A stretch of 64,000 nucleotides of DNA from the NCBI RefSeq assembly GCF_000143415.4, contig NW_003314283.1:1985312-2049311 (forward strand), in the 5' to 3' direction. The DNA comes from Selaginella moellendorffii. Its lineage: Eukaryota; Streptophyta; Lycopodiopsida; Selaginellales; Selaginellaceae. How positions within the stretch are numbered: the stretch's first letter is position 1; every line of letters begins with the position of its first letter. Positions 23,401-35,083 of the stretch are shown piece after piece. Below the pieces are notes generated by a model. The model searched no databases. It was given only the letters and a program-made list of their open reading frames with translations, and was not told where the DNA came from. Position numbers and translations under genes: made by a program.

Positions 23401-24243
23401 TTCCAATGGAAGAGAAAACGGGCTATTGGGAATGCAATGGACTTATCTATTACAAGCAAACGAGGGTGTATGTAGTAGAAGGGGAACTAAGGAAGGTAAC
23501 CTTAGAGAAATGTGTTATAACAACTCACCACATTCGAGTATCAGGGTGAGTCCATGGGAATTCATCAATGGGCTAGCTATTGAAGGTCCTGTGGAGCTCG
23601 GTGTGGCCGAGTATCATGGAGAGTTACCTGCAGTGGAGGCATTCATGGCGGAAAGACTCAACATTTGGAATCTAGTGAGGGATTCCTTTGAATGAGCTCA
23701 ACAAAGGCAAACCAAATACGCGAACCAAAAGCGTCAGGATGTAAAGTTCCAAGCTGGGGAGAAGGTGTGGCTGAACACCAAGAACCTCAAGCTACCAAGT
23801 GGGATCAGCTAGAAGTTGACCCAAAGGTAAAAATGCATGTATTTCATAAATGAATTAATCTTGAGTTCCTTAAGCAGGTTCGCGAGGCCTTATGAGATTG
23901 AGGCACGAATCGGTAAAGTGGCTTACCGTCTCCGACTTCCTCAAGAGATGGGGAAGATGCACCCAGTGTTCCACGTGAACTTACTCAAGCCGTACTTTGA
24001 GGATCCGCTTTGCAAGGACCAAGTAAGGCCTTTACCTGAGGTTATCCAATAGGAAGAGGAATACGAAGTCAAGGCTATCCTTAATGCGCGCAAGAGCAAG
24101 CGACAAGGACGCAAGGTAAGAGAGTTCCATATGAAGTGGAAAGGATTTCCACACTGCGAAGCAACATGGGAATCAGAGGAGAATCTAGCGAACGCACAAG
24201 ATCAAGTGGAGGAATTTCTACAAGGCAGAACTCTATGTGCTTA
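23401..24243 (+). pseudogene. Family B integrase remnant with C-terminal chromodomain
   Basis: The zinc-finger start and the whole DDE core are missing; sequence passes from VVEGELRKVTLEKC (about 23470) straight to CYNNSPHSSIRVSPWEF. The C-terminal part has WLNTKNLKLPSG and GKVAYRLRLPQEMGKMHPVFHVNLLKPY. After a TAG at about 24051 a chromodomain follows (EYEVKAILNARKSKRQGRKV, then FHMKWKGFP and ATWESEENL). This places family B among chromoviruses. A 51-nt intron-like insert sits at 23827-23877. Confidence 0.87.
23827..23877 (+). other. Intron-like 51-nt insert in family B integrase
   Basis: The insert starts GTAAAAATG and ends TTAAGCAG. Removing it joins CAAAG to GTTCGCG, restoring the conserved passage KLTQRF-ARPYEI. 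Unspliced, it adds an in-frame TAA. The fragment at 28596-28730 has an insert at the same place (28654-28715) with GT...AG ends and a different length, so the insert is a feature of the family. Confidence 0.7.
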
Positions 24244-24728
24244 AGGAACCAACTCCCCGAGGTGTCGTAGGCTAAAGGATCCCCGAAAGCATGACCAAAA
24301 TGACAAAGAGTTCATCGGATGGGACCGAGTCTGAGATCGAGTTCAAGACCGACTCTGATACCAAGTTCGAGATAGAGTCCGGAATCGAGTCCAAGGCCAA
24401 CTCAGAGACTGAGTTCGAGACGGAGTCTGAGATCTGAGAATCGAGTCCAAGACCGAGTTCAAAGTCGAGTCCGAAGTCGAGTCCGAGATCGGGTCCGAGA
24501 TCGAGTCCAAGATCGAGTCCGAGACCGAATCCGAAGTGGGTCCGATATCGAGTAGGGATAGTGAAGTCTAGGAACTAGTCTTGAAGGAACTCTCCAGTGG
24601 TGCTTCCAAACTGACTTGAGGTTGAGACTGGGGCCGAGGGGAGTGAGCATGGACTCGGGTGGTGCTGGAGGGGCCACCCAAGGAAGTGCTCAAGAGCAGC
24701 TCCCACTCCCGAAAGGGAAACCGATTGC
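24236..24728 (+). mobile_element. Family B 3' LTR, truncated
   Basis: It starts right after the chromodomain stop codon (TTAAGGAACCAACTCCCC) and matches the 5' LTR until AAACCGATTGC at 24728, where a reversed family A region begins. About 650 bp of its 3' end is missing, and part of the G-run module has also been deleted near 24540. Confidence 0.85.
24320..24530 (+). repeat. GAG-phased minisatellite in the family B 3' LTR
   Basis: GAGTCC/GAGATC hexamer steps occur, with the same phase and position inside the LTR as at 19335-19558. Confidence 0.85.
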
Positions 24729-25611
24729 ATCTTTTGCTTAATTGCTTAATAGTTATTAAGTCTTACAATTCATTGCTGATGCTTTCACATCTCTATCATT
24801 ATTTGGGTCACCACATTCTAACTGCATGCATTCCAACTTAGGTTATGCTATTCTTATTTCCATTGGGATTCCATTGGGAAGGGGTTCTCATGAACTCGCC
24901 AACTTGACCTCAAGATATCATGCCTTGGCATATTCAATGTCTTCACACCATTGGCTCCACGAGCCTACCTTTATGACACTTGTTATTTATGTTTAGGTGT
25001 TTGCCAAGATTAATACAGTCATTTCTCATGCCAACTAACCATTAACTTTGCACTATATAATTTATACACAACTTTGTGTCAAAGTTGTTTTCATTAAAGT
25101 TGTTGTCATTAAACCACTTATAGTGGTCCTTCCCCTTTCATGCATTTAGTTCATACTAAACGTGTTAAAGAGATATTGTCTCTATTTCAATTTGACTACT
25201 CATTCAGGAGTAGATTTGGCCTCTACTAGTATAACCATCGCACTTTGGAACTTTTAATTTTGACTTCTCAAAGTCAATTTCCTAGGTGTCTCCAACACTT
25301 TGCATTGCACGTGTTGTGCAAACTCCACTTCCCCATCCTAGGAAGTTCTTTACTTAAAGGCACTATCATCTTCTCTCCTATTTCGTGCCATTCTAGACAT
25401 TAAATTTCATTTTCCCATAATTTGTGCTAAGGTTTTCCATGGCCCAATCATTTGGCTACCTTGCCGCTCCCTCCTTTGGAGCTTTTACTTTGCCAAATTG
25501 GAGCATTTAGGAATCTATCTTCGGAAATATCCTTTTCCACAATTCGTTAGCATTAAACACATAAGTGTTCCTCACCTAACTTTTCCAATTGGATTTCTTC
25601 CAATAGTTTCT
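24729..25611 (-). mobile_element. Inverted copy of family A internal sequence
   Basis: 24729-25080 is the reverse complement of 4855-5220 (diverged), and 25100-25600 of about 7260-7790. There is no coding frame with recognisable motifs. A 200-bp part (25100-25330) is repeated directly at 27170-27360. Confidence 0.6.
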
Positions 25612-26976
25612 ATGGCCCAAACTTAGCCCAAAAGTCCTAATCCAAACTTAGGGCTTGCTAGCCCCAAGAATCACCACTCAACATTTGCACTTGGTCCAAG
25701 TGCTCCACGTGTCCAATCCCATGATCGACACTCAAAGGTACCACCAACATATCAACCTGTTACACTAAGGCTATGCCCATTCACTTTTGCCACACTGATA
25801 ATCCAACACCACCTGCATCATAGTCCCGTCTTTCAAAAATTGGGCTATCCATCCATGAATGGTCATCCTAGATCCACTCCTTAGCATCCTAAGTATGCCC
25901 GTAGACATAGGGAACAACCTTCCCTAATATCCCTTTTTCAATCCCCATTAAGTCCCTTTTTGTCCATGGCCATATTCGCCAATACTGCCACTGGGTCATG
26001 GCCCACTGACCCGACCACTAAGTTCCACTGTCCTTTGGGACTTCCTTACCATGTGACAGTATCCTTGGTCACTACACTAGAGGACTGCCCTTTTTCCTTT
26101 CTATAGTCTAGGACTTTGGGATAGCATTTCGAAACACTGTAGCACTATACAAGCCTCATGGGTACTCTCCCCACCTTCTGCCTTTGGGTGCTATAGCCAT
26201 GGGGCTAGAGTGAGGTTCCATTGACCCATACTAAATATCTAGTGCCACCCATGCTTGGACTGGGAACATCAACCATTCAATTTCCTGGGGGAACTAAAGT
26301 TAGCTCTTAAACATTTCACTAAGCTAGCCCACTTGTCTGTCCATATTCATTTTATCTTTGGACTCCTCAGTGGATATATCATCACCCAACACATGCAACA
26401 CATGCATATAGCATTCCTGGGTCACACTAGCCTTTGCCCCCCCGCCCCCCACGGGGATAACAGTTTGTATTAATATTTTGACTTGGATTTGGTCTCGATC
26501 TCAGTCTTGGTTCCATCTCAAACTCCATTTTGGGTCCATCTGGGACTTCATCTTGGGTCCATCTTGGACTCTATCTTGGAATCCATCTTAGACTCCATCT
26601 CGGGTCCATTTCGGACTCCATTTTGGGTCCATCTTCGACTCCATCTCGGGTCCATCTTGAATTCCATCTCTGACTCCATTTTAGGTCCATCTCAGACTCC
26701 ATTTCGGGTTCATCTCAGACTCCATCTTGGGTCCATCTCAAACTCTTCCATGTATTATATATTGGTCCTTTTGTGTCCCTTTTCTAGAGACTCACTGACT
26801 GTTTGCTTCGTGCTCGTTCCTTGAGCACTTTGTTGGGAGTTCAACTCCCACTCTTGACTATCCAAGTTGGCACTTTTAGTCCAAACATGTTACTCTCTTT
26901 TGATTTCCACTTCGACCACTACCATATAACACCCTTTTGGCTCCAATTTTGGGGCTCTAGGGTTTGTGTCTCACAA
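25612..26976 (-). mobile_element. LTR family A, reverse orientation, 3' truncated
   Basis: This is the reverse complement of most of the solo LTR A at 58276-59965, ending with GGGTTTGTGTCTCACA at 26976. The reversed minisatellite lies at 26483-26745. The flank right of 26976 matches the flank left of the plus-strand copy at 7991, so both derive from the same internal-LTR junction. Confidence 0.75.
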
Positions 26977-27539
26977 CTCCACCACCCATATACGAAGTTC
27001 AATGTCCTTATTGAATGATAAACCATTTTATAAAGTAATATTAGCATATATTACCCTTTTTATCTTTGGCACATAGCCAGTATTGATCAATGGTTTGACA
27101 CCAAAGGCTCACCATGCCTTGTCCATCCTCTAAAGTGTAGTCTCTCCAACTTAGAGACTCATTAGACCACTTATGGTGGTCCTTCCCTATCATGCATTTA
27201 GTTCATGCTAAATGTGTTAGAGACATCGTCTCTATTTTAATTTGACTATTTATTTAGGAGTAGCCTTGGCCTCTACTAGCATAACCATTGCACTTTGGAA
27301 TTTTTAATTTTGACTTCTCAAAGTCAATTTCCTAGGTGTCTCCAACATCTTGCATTGCATATATCATATGTTAGTCCTCTTGTATCCCTTTTCTAGAGAC
27401 TTACTTACTACTTGCTTCGTGCTCGTTCCTTGAGCACTTCGTTGGGAGTTCAACTCCCATCTCGACTGTCTAAGTTAGCACTTTTAGTCCAAACATATTA
27501 CTCTCGTTTGGCTTCCACTACCAATATAGCAATATAACA
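26977..27539 (-). mobile_element. Family A internal sequence and a second partial LTR A, reversed
   Basis: 26977-27360 corresponds to 7560-7990 reversed. 27365-27525 repeats the first 160 bp of LTR A (CTTGAGCACTTCGTTGGGAG), also reversed. No gene is present. Confidence 0.55.
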
Positions 27540-27621
27540 ATATACCCTTGAGCCTCACTTTGACTGATGTTGACCACATGGTCAAAGCTGGCGTCTAACA
27601 ATTCTTCCCCCCCAACATTGT
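27540..27621 (-). mobile_element. Start of a G1 3' LTR with its polypurine tract
   Basis: 27540-27606 is the first 67 bp of the G1 LTR on the minus strand. Directly upstream in that orientation, at 27607-27621, lies GTTGGGGGGAAGAA, a polypurine tract, as expected at the 5' edge of a 3' LTR. The internal remnant continues to about 27778. Confidence 0.7.
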
Positions 27622-27778
27622 TCATGTCCCAAAGATGAATTGTACCGGTGATCACCCTTTCTGGGGAACCTTGCTCAAGCTCCTAGTCCATCTTCCACAG
27701 CTGTATATATTGAGGCATTACTTCATATGGACTAGTATATCAATAGAAAAGTTTGTCACTCTTCCCTGTTCGTAAAGG

Positions 27779-28595
27779 TGTTGGGGGAAGGAGGGGCACC
27801 TCCCCCAACACTCGCTCAAACATGAGAAATACTTCAATGCTCTCTACAAAAATGCCCCCCCTTGCCTTTGTGGGGCAAAGGTTTTATACAAGGAAGATGG
27901 GGAATATTTTGAGGACCAAAATAATTCCTCTCTTTCTCACTCTCTCCCTCTCTCTTGTCTGTCTTGTGGTGGTTTTGTTTGATCTTGGGTGTGTTGGATA
28001 GGTCTGGAGCTCCTCTTTCCAGCAAGGTATGACAGTCATCAAACCGTGTAATATTTGAAGAGATACAACGTTTCTTGGCTCGGTTTGAGGAACAGTTTGG
28101 GGTTTTCACTTTCTTGCCTAGATCCTCAACCCAATTTCTCATAGTAGTGCACTTGGGCTTGTAAATCTGGCCTAGATCTATGAATAGGGGTGATTCTTGG
28201 CGCTAAATTTGGCCAAATTGGCGGCATGCAAAAGGATTTTCTTCTCTAGTTAAATTGGGTCATTTTTGTCGCAAGAATTTGTGCTCCTCCAGGCTTTGTT
28301 TTGGATGTCGTTTGTTTCTAGAGGTACTCCTGGCCCTAGGCTTTCCGAAAATACCAACGGCGCCTTAATATTAATCTACATCAGTGACATTCACATGTTT
28401 TTCCACAATATTGGTGTTTTGGGCAACCTCTTCTTGGATTTTGGGGAATATTGAGGTGGATTCTTCCCAAATTCCTACGATAGAGGGTAGACGGGGTTGA
28501 GCCCTTTCCAACAAGCCCACCAATAATCAAAATGGAGAAGGATCGAGACTAGAGGACTCATTTTTCTCTTTTGGGTTAAACTTTGTTGGGGGGTT
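27779..28595 (+). mobile_element. Family C fragment: reversed LTR piece joined to forward leader
   Basis: 27779-27957 is the reverse complement of most of LTR C. From about 27958 the sequence runs forward through the C leader (CTTGTGGTGGTTTTGTTTGA to TTTTGGGTTAAACTTTGTTGG), as at 36138-36725 and 52970-53600. The opposite orientations of the two parts mean an inversion or template switch. The leader has no long frame. Confidence 0.7.
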
Positions 28596-28735
28596 CTTTG
28601 AACACCAAGAACCTAAAATTACCAAGTGGAATCAGTTGGAAGGTGACCCAAAGGTAAAATGCATATATTCTTGGAAATGAATTGACATTGTCTTTATCCT
28701 TGTCTTTGCACTCAGGTAGTAGCAGCATCAACCTT
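28596..28735 (+). pseudogene. Fragment of family B integrase C-terminus
   Basis: AACACCAAGAACCTAAAATT to GTGACCCAAAG matches 23775-23826 (NTKNLKLPSG). It is followed by a GT...AG insert at 28654-28715. It joins the family C leader at GGGGGGTTC. Confidence 0.65.
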
Positions 28736-28859
28736 CATTAAAATAAGACCATCTCCCATAGGAAGTGGAGTTGAAGGACGTGTAGCGAAGGACGTGGAGT
28801 GGAAGAGGCAATATTTCAAAATATTGTGCCAAGTGAAGAGCATCATCAAGGGTGGCTAG

Positions 28860-29275
28860 AGCAAGTGCATGCACAAGTTTTACAAGATCTTGACGAGGTG
28901 TTAGTCATAACATTCCTAACTTGATCCTCTTTGGCATACTAGGCTTCTCATAAAGTAAGAAGTTTTGGAAATGAATGTTAAATTGCATCATGGACTCAGA
29001 CAACCCTTGATAAAGACAATGCAATTGTTAAAAGGCATCATTACAATTGTTGACATGTCCAAATATGCGTCTAAAGACGTTTGGAAGCATGCTCCAATCC
29101 TTACGAGTGGTTATGTTCAAACCATTGTACCATTGTAGTACTATCTCTTAGAAATGTGTGGGAAATTCATGCAAATGTCGGGCATCATCCCAAGAATGAT
29201 ACATAACAATCACTGTGAAGTGATTGAACCAATAGTACATATCATCTTTAGGATTTCTACGGAAGAACTCCAACT
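28860..29275 (-). pseudogene. Retrotransposon gag relic
   Basis: With frame changes the minus strand reads MVQWFEHN and KDWSMLPNVFRRIFGHVN, then QGLSESMMQFNIHFQNF, which is the central Retrotrans_gag pattern. Upstream (29276-29560) is an AT-rich leader. The LTR-like repeats at 29568-29960 lie on its 5' side in the same orientation, so they may form one small element. Confidence 0.55.
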
Positions 29276-29567
29276 AAACTCGAAGATTGGCAGCAAAAGC
29301 AAAAAGAGTTGTACCACACACCATAAATGATGCTATCAACTGAGTCTAATTGTTCAATTATAACCATATAACATTGAGCAATTGCACCAATTACTGCTCC
29401 AAAGTCAAAGGAAAAGGAGGCTGCTGGTCTGCTATGAAAATGAATGAAAAGAAAAAAAACAAAAGAGAAAAAATTGAAAAAGCTATAAGAAAAGAGAGAT
29501 TTAAACAATGTAAAAGCTAGATTTAAAGGAGAATCCCAAATCCAAATGCTCCTCAACTCCACTAATA

Positions 29568-29960
29568 TGAGTGCATGGAATATGGAAAGAAAATATAGAA
29601 ATATGCATATCAATTAGCCCAAAAACCTTAGGTTATATATATGAGCGAGAGATTCGAATTGAAACCAATCTAATGGCTACCAAAATCCCACTATATTAAT
29701 ATTAGTATATGGTAATATAGCCGTACACTTGAACCTCATAAACTATAATAAAATTATAAACATATAATCTGTGAGTGTATGAAATATGGAAAGAGAATAT
29801 AGAAATATATATATTAATTAGCCAAAAAACCCTAGCTTATATACAAGAGTAAGTTGTCCGGATTGAAACCAATCTAATAGCTACCAAAATCCTACTACGC
29901 TAATATTAGTATATGGTATCATAGCTATACACTTGGACCTCACAAATCTAAATATAAAAC
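29568..29960 (-). repeat. Two tandem LTR-like copies, minus orientation
   Basis: 29568-29745 and 29773-29960 are about 80% alike by eye (GAATATGGAAAGA, TTAGCC..AAAAACC, GATTGAAACCAATCTAAT, CTAATATTAGTATATGGTA). The reverse complement appears at 32440-32610. Ends near TGTGAGTG and TATATGGTA suggest a short LTR. Confidence 0.6.
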
Positions 29961-30669
29961 TATTTCAAAAAGGAAATTAAAAGAAAAGACATATAATTTA
30001 CATATTTAAAAGCTGGGATTTATATAAATTTTAAGATGGATTCTGTAAAAAAACTCTTGAAGAATAAAAATGATTTTAAAAATTATTTTTACTTATAAAA
30101 AAACTAATATTTTTGGATATCCTCAAGTATTTCTTGTTTCAAATGTATATATCACAAAAAAATTCTCTAAATAGTAGGAAGTAAATTACTTTCTAATATT
30201 AATATTAATATATAGTTCACAAGAGTAGCAACATCTTTATATTTTCTTCCTTGCTTCAAATACCAAATATCTTGTCTGGTTTTTAACTAATAACCTTGTA
30301 CAAGCTTAATTTTAAATTCTTATATTTTAATATTCAGATGCACTACTTGAGCTCTGCATTATTATTAAACCCACTAAGTAAATTTATCAAAATTACTACC
30401 ATATTTATATTAAACCTCATGGCAATAGAGAATGGTTCTTGGTATCTAATAGGTATAAGCTATCTTATACAAATATAAATATCAAATCCATTTCTTACTA
30501 ATATCTCAAAAACTAGCTACTTCTTCTATATTTTCTACTAGTCTTTTTACTCATAACATTATTTAATCCGCCAATAGCTTTAAATAATTTTTATATTTTC
30601 TTTCAATACTAACACATAGTTTATATAAATTTTTTGATATTAGTTTTGTTTTTTTCTGCAATTATATTA
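29961..30669. other. AT-rich stretch without a gene
   Basis: I see only low-complexity A/T sequence and no conserved frame. Confidence 0.5.
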
Positions 30670-32340
30670 TCTCAATCCCTGAAAGTCTTCCAGGACAGAG
30701 AAAGAGTGTTTAGTAGCAGTTTGGGGTTTCAATAAATTTCATGCATATCTACATGGTTCTTGATCGTTACTAAAAAGTGATCATATTATAATTACTTCAT
30801 TATTGAAGTGGAAGAACTTAGTTGGTTGTACTACTCAATGGGATTTAAAGTTTTAGATATATAATTTTGATGTTATTTATCACTCGAAGAGTTCTATGGC
30901 TGATGCTGAAACCATTTTTTAAGCTCCTTTTCCTTTTTTGCTCTCTTCTCATATTTCTAACAAGCTTGTTATTCTAGCATTTATGAATTTTTTGAACGAG
31001 GATTCAATGTCATTGGCAATTATTATACTTAATGTTTAATGTTCACAAGGTGTAGAATAAGATTTACCTTCTCTTCATGAAATTCACGAAGCTCAAGATT
31101 GAACTATGGATTTAAAGGCTTCGCAATGGGTTGTAGAATCCTGCATGACTTGCCATTTTAGTATTTACATTCTCAATATCGCCTTAAGGACGATTTTCTT
31201 TATTTTGTGGGGACAAATCCTAATAATCATTTATAGTAGGTGGGGCCTTCACTAATTATTCCATACTTTCTCCATGCTACCATAATTCTCCTATTCTATG
31301 CAGGTATATGGGACATTGTCATATGACTGAGAAGTTGCATAAGTCTTTTTATTGGTCAAAGATACAATATGATGTTATCTAATATATGCATAGCTGCATT
31401 TGGTGCTAAGCTCGTAATACTCCCCATCATCTTGTGGAAGGATAGTTGGAATCAATTATAGTTTCCCGTGCATTTGAGTTTGTGGTGTTTAATCTGTTGG
31501 GGCATCTTCCATGATTGATTGCTAGCAATGAGTATGTTATTATTGCTTTTGACTATTTGACTTGTTGAGTGGAAGTCGGTATTCTTGCTAGTACATCTGC
31601 AACTGTTGTTGGATATTTCCTTCTCAATCAAGTGATGTTTCAGCATTCGGAGTGGATTCTTGTGGATAATGGTCCTACCTACATTTATGGATGAGGCATT
31701 TTATATTTTAACATCTTGGTTGGGGATACACCACACTTTCACAAGTGCTTATCATCCACAGTTAAACGGTTTGGTGGAACAACTTATTTGGACCTTCAAA
31801 AGGATGATCGTGAAGTATGTGAACTTTTAGCATTCAGATTGGGATGCTTATTTTCTATATCTTTAGTATGTATATGTCAGAGGGGTGTAGAGTTTTGTTG
31901 ATGCTTTACCAAATAAACTCTTATATGGTTATAATCCAATACTTCCAACGAAATTGGGTTTACTTTTGCGATTCCTACAAGTTACTGATACTAAATCATG
32001 GATTCAGTATTTGATGAGCATTCTTCCACTTGTTTAAGCAAAGTTTGCTGGACACCTGGGCTGCATATAAATGGGACAACAACGGTGTTATAACTCCCAT
32101 CATCATCCACCTATAGAGTACAAAGTGGATGACTTGGTATTAGTTTATTTTTCCAATCTTATGTATATGGTTTATTTAAGGGGTTCTTGCTTAGTGGAAA
32201 GGACCATATTAGGTGTTGCGGCAAGTTGGACCTCAAGTTTATAAGGTTTGGCATGATGTTTAGCAGGCTGATCCTCCAAAACTTGTTCATGTGTAGCAGT
32301 TAAAATGCTTCATACAAAGGGATTAAGAATGACTAACACC
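30670..32340 (+). pseudogene. Gypsy RNase H and integrase relic
   Basis: Conceptual translation with many breaks gives an RNase H end (FHAYLHGS, KSDHI, YHSKSSMADAET, 30730-30915). A zinc finger follows (MGHCHMTEKLHKSFYW, HSCIWCKAR-like, 31305-31420). The core pieces are AFDYLTC near 31550, WILVDNGPTY near 31655 and YHPQLNGLVEQLIWTFKR near 31750. The C-terminal IEYKVDDLVLVYF lies near 32125. The order is that of a Ty3 pol 3' half. Stops in every segment show long decay. Confidence 0.72.
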
Positions 32341-32439
32341 ACCTACATATCCACCGATGCTTCCTTTTGATGTTCCTCTAGATTCGAGCCTATCTATAAA
32401 AGAACCTTGATGGTTTTCTATTATTTCGAGAGGAGAGGA

Positions 32440-32610
32440 TGATGTGAAGTCTCCATATACTAATATTAATTTAGTGGGATTTTGGTAATTGTTGGATTGG
32501 TTTCAATATGAACCACTCACTTATATATATAAGTTAAGGTTTTTGGGCTAATTAATATACATATTTTTGTGTTCTTTTTCTATATTCTATACACTCACAA
32601 TTGTATTTTA
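32440..32610 (+). repeat. LTR-like copy matching 29568-29960 in reverse
   Basis: The sequence CCATATACTAATATTAATTT through TACACTCACAATTG is the reverse complement of the two copies at 29568-29960. It is preceded by the purine-rich GAGAGGAGAGGATGATG, which could be the polypurine tract of the integrase relic. Confidence 0.6.
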
Positions 32611-33892
32611 AAAAATATTTATATTAAATATAATTATATTATTTATGTATATAGTAATACAGTAGATCTAATTATATATTTTTTAATGGTTTCTAAAATC
32701 AAATTTAAGAAGGAGATGAAAGAGAATACTACTTTAAGAAAATCTATAAAGGTGCTCTTATATGAGATTTTCTTGAAATAATGTTTATATCTCTAGATGG
32801 ATAGTAAAATTAGAGCTTGGTTATTTTACTTTATCTTTCCTGATCTTCCATGATTTATCATTGCAAAGTACTATTTCTACATTGGCACAAGGAGCCTTGA
32901 AGATTATTTATTTATTATATAAGAATAAAACTTCTCAATATACAAATAAAAAGGTAAAAAGGAAGCACTAGGAGCTTAATTTAGATCCTTTATACATACA
33001 CAACTAAAAAAACTTTGGCACAAGTAATAGCCAATAAAGGACAATTTTTCTTTCATGTATATAAAAAGTATGAAGACTTTGGTGGTTCTCACTAACCATA
33101 TAACTATAGTTTCAATATTGCTTTTAAAGTATTGCGTAATCAAAACTCTTTTAGAGAAATTGTGTTGTGGGAACTATTATACATTTCTTATATTTTGTCA
33201 ATTTATAATTTCTCTATATATCTAGAACCATTCTCTATTTCCAGAAATTCTATTATTCTTTAGTAAACTATAAATGTTAAAGGCATCATTACAGTTCAGA
33301 TAATAAAGAAGTTAACTCAGTACACAATTAAATTTATAACTTCACCAAACCTGTTACAAAATCTATTATTCTTTGGTATGTCTATATTTCTTTGATTTTG
33401 TGAAAACTTAATTGATTTTAAAGCTTGGTACAGGAGTAGCAGAAAGGCTGGGATTTATTTATTTTGGTCTTCTGATTGGAAACTACTGAGATTCAGTGTT
33501 GAGGTCTATAATGAAAGGTAGAGAATTTATGGTTGCCATATTCTTGCAGTGAGCTGGATGGATACAATCCTGAAATTTTGTGTTTTATTACTTTTTTACA
33601 ATTTTGGAGCCAATCAAAATATCCAATATTTTCTTCAAATTTCCCAACAAGGAGTGCACTGCCAATGCAGCAACTTTGTGCACTGGTGCTCTCAAGTTAT
33701 CATCACAGCAGCCACTGATATGGATGTGACTGGCTTCTCAATTGATCAAACACCATAGTTGAGTGCCAACACCGTACCAGTATAGGGTTCTTCCTCCTCC
33801 AAGTTGTCCAGACAGCATGGCACTCACCTTGCTGACATTCTTGATTTTTTTAAACAAGTGGTATGAGCTGGTGCTCAAGCCAGAATAACCCC
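32611..33892. other. AT-rich stretch without a gene
   Basis: Short frames only. The region just before the P450 relic (33440-33890) shows no recognisable motif. Confidence 0.5.
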
Positions 33893-34318
33893 CACTTCCA
33901 CCAGGTTTGCTTGGATGGCCGTCTTTATCAATGTGGCTCCTTTTCTTAGAGCCTTCAAGTTTAGAAGACCGGACTTTCATGGGTCACTTTTTGGTTTCAG
34001 GTACAGAAATTACAAGGCATTTCTATTCTGGCAGCCCACCGTCCTGGCTGCCACATCAGAGGCATGCAAATTCATGCTCTCCAAAGACAGTTTTGAGACA
34101 GGAAGCCTAGAGAGTGCTGTTGTGCTCATGGGACAAAATTTGTTTGTGGGATTAACTGGAGAGAGCTACTTGAAGCTCTAGAGTCCACTGTGAACAATCC
34201 CAAAGCACTTAAGCAGTATGTGCCCCTACAACAGCATGTCTTGTAAAGTGGCCTATGTAGCATAAGATCATTCTTCTTACCAAGATGAGAAGGGTAAGTG
34301 ATGTTTACTTCCTCTTTG
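33893..34318 (+). pseudogene. Cytochrome P450 exon relic, KAO/CYP88-like (clan 85)
   Basis: The N-terminal LPPGLLGWP hinge begins at about 33893. After a frame change it continues as PFLRAFKFRRPDF and YKAFLFWQPTVLAATSEACK, then ESAVVLMGQNLFVGLTGESY (to about 34180). After a stop, NNPKALKQYVPL follows. This order matches the first exon of ent-kaurenoic acid oxidases (gibberellin synthesis, ER membrane). GAGAAGG-GTAAGTG near 34311 resembles a splice donor. Heme-binding exons are absent and frame breaks show a dead fragment. It is the only host-gene-like sequence in the window. Confidence 0.68.
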
Positions 34319-34861
34319 GGGTTGGGTAGTTTTTGAGTTGAGCTCAAGTCAATGAAAGTCAACAAAAGTAAAAGGAAGTCAATACAATCTGCAAAAGTTT
34401 AATGAAACTACTTTAGTTCATTCTGAACTAAGAATTTTTAACTTAAAATTTAGGTGTTTAAGATATTCTATAAGCTTATGTAGATTATTGGTTTGACACT
34501 ACCTAATCTTTTAGTCTACAAAGAAAGAAAATAATCTATTAAACAACATAATTAATATTAAAATTAGAACATATTTAGTCTTTGTTTGCTTCCATGTCTA
34601 GAAAAGTAGAAATGGGTATAGTAAAATGCTCCTTCACTATAGGCTTGTGTTGCATGTAATGTTGTATTATGCGTTCAACATAAATAGATAAGTGGAATTG
34701 ACTTTGGTCCATATGATCATTCATATCATTAGGATCAAGCATGTGGACTAAAACACTGTGTGTGACAAGTATGGACTTAATAATATAGAAACATTTGAGA
34801 ATAAATATTATAGATTACTTCAAACACTAACATCATCTATCGCAAAATCTCCTAAGAATAT
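34319..34861. other. AT-rich stretch without a gene
   Basis: No frame or repeat in this segment could be assigned. Confidence 0.5.
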
Positions 34862-35083
34862 TGTAAGGAACCAACTCCCCAAGGTGTCGAAGGCGAAAGG
34901 ATCCTCAAAAGTGTGATTGAAATAATAAAGAATTCATTAGATGAGACTGAGTCCAAGATCAAGTCTGAGGCCAACTCTAAGACCGAGTTTGAAACTGAGT
35001 CCAAGATCGAGTTTGAGACCGAGTCCGAGACTGAGTTCGAGACCAAGTCTCATATCTGAGATCGGGTCCGAGACCGAGTCTGA
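34862..35083 (+). mobile_element. Family B LTR, 5' end only
   Basis: TGTAAGGAACCAACTCCCC is the intact LTR start also seen at 56321. The copy contains the minisatellite (34930-35075) and is then fused to gag sequence, skipping the rest of the LTR and the PBS. Confidence 0.8.

Noticed and set aside
29257-29613. Minus-strand 118-codon Phe-rich frame
   Set aside because: AT-rich leader of a gag relic; composition alone explains the Phe and Ser richness.
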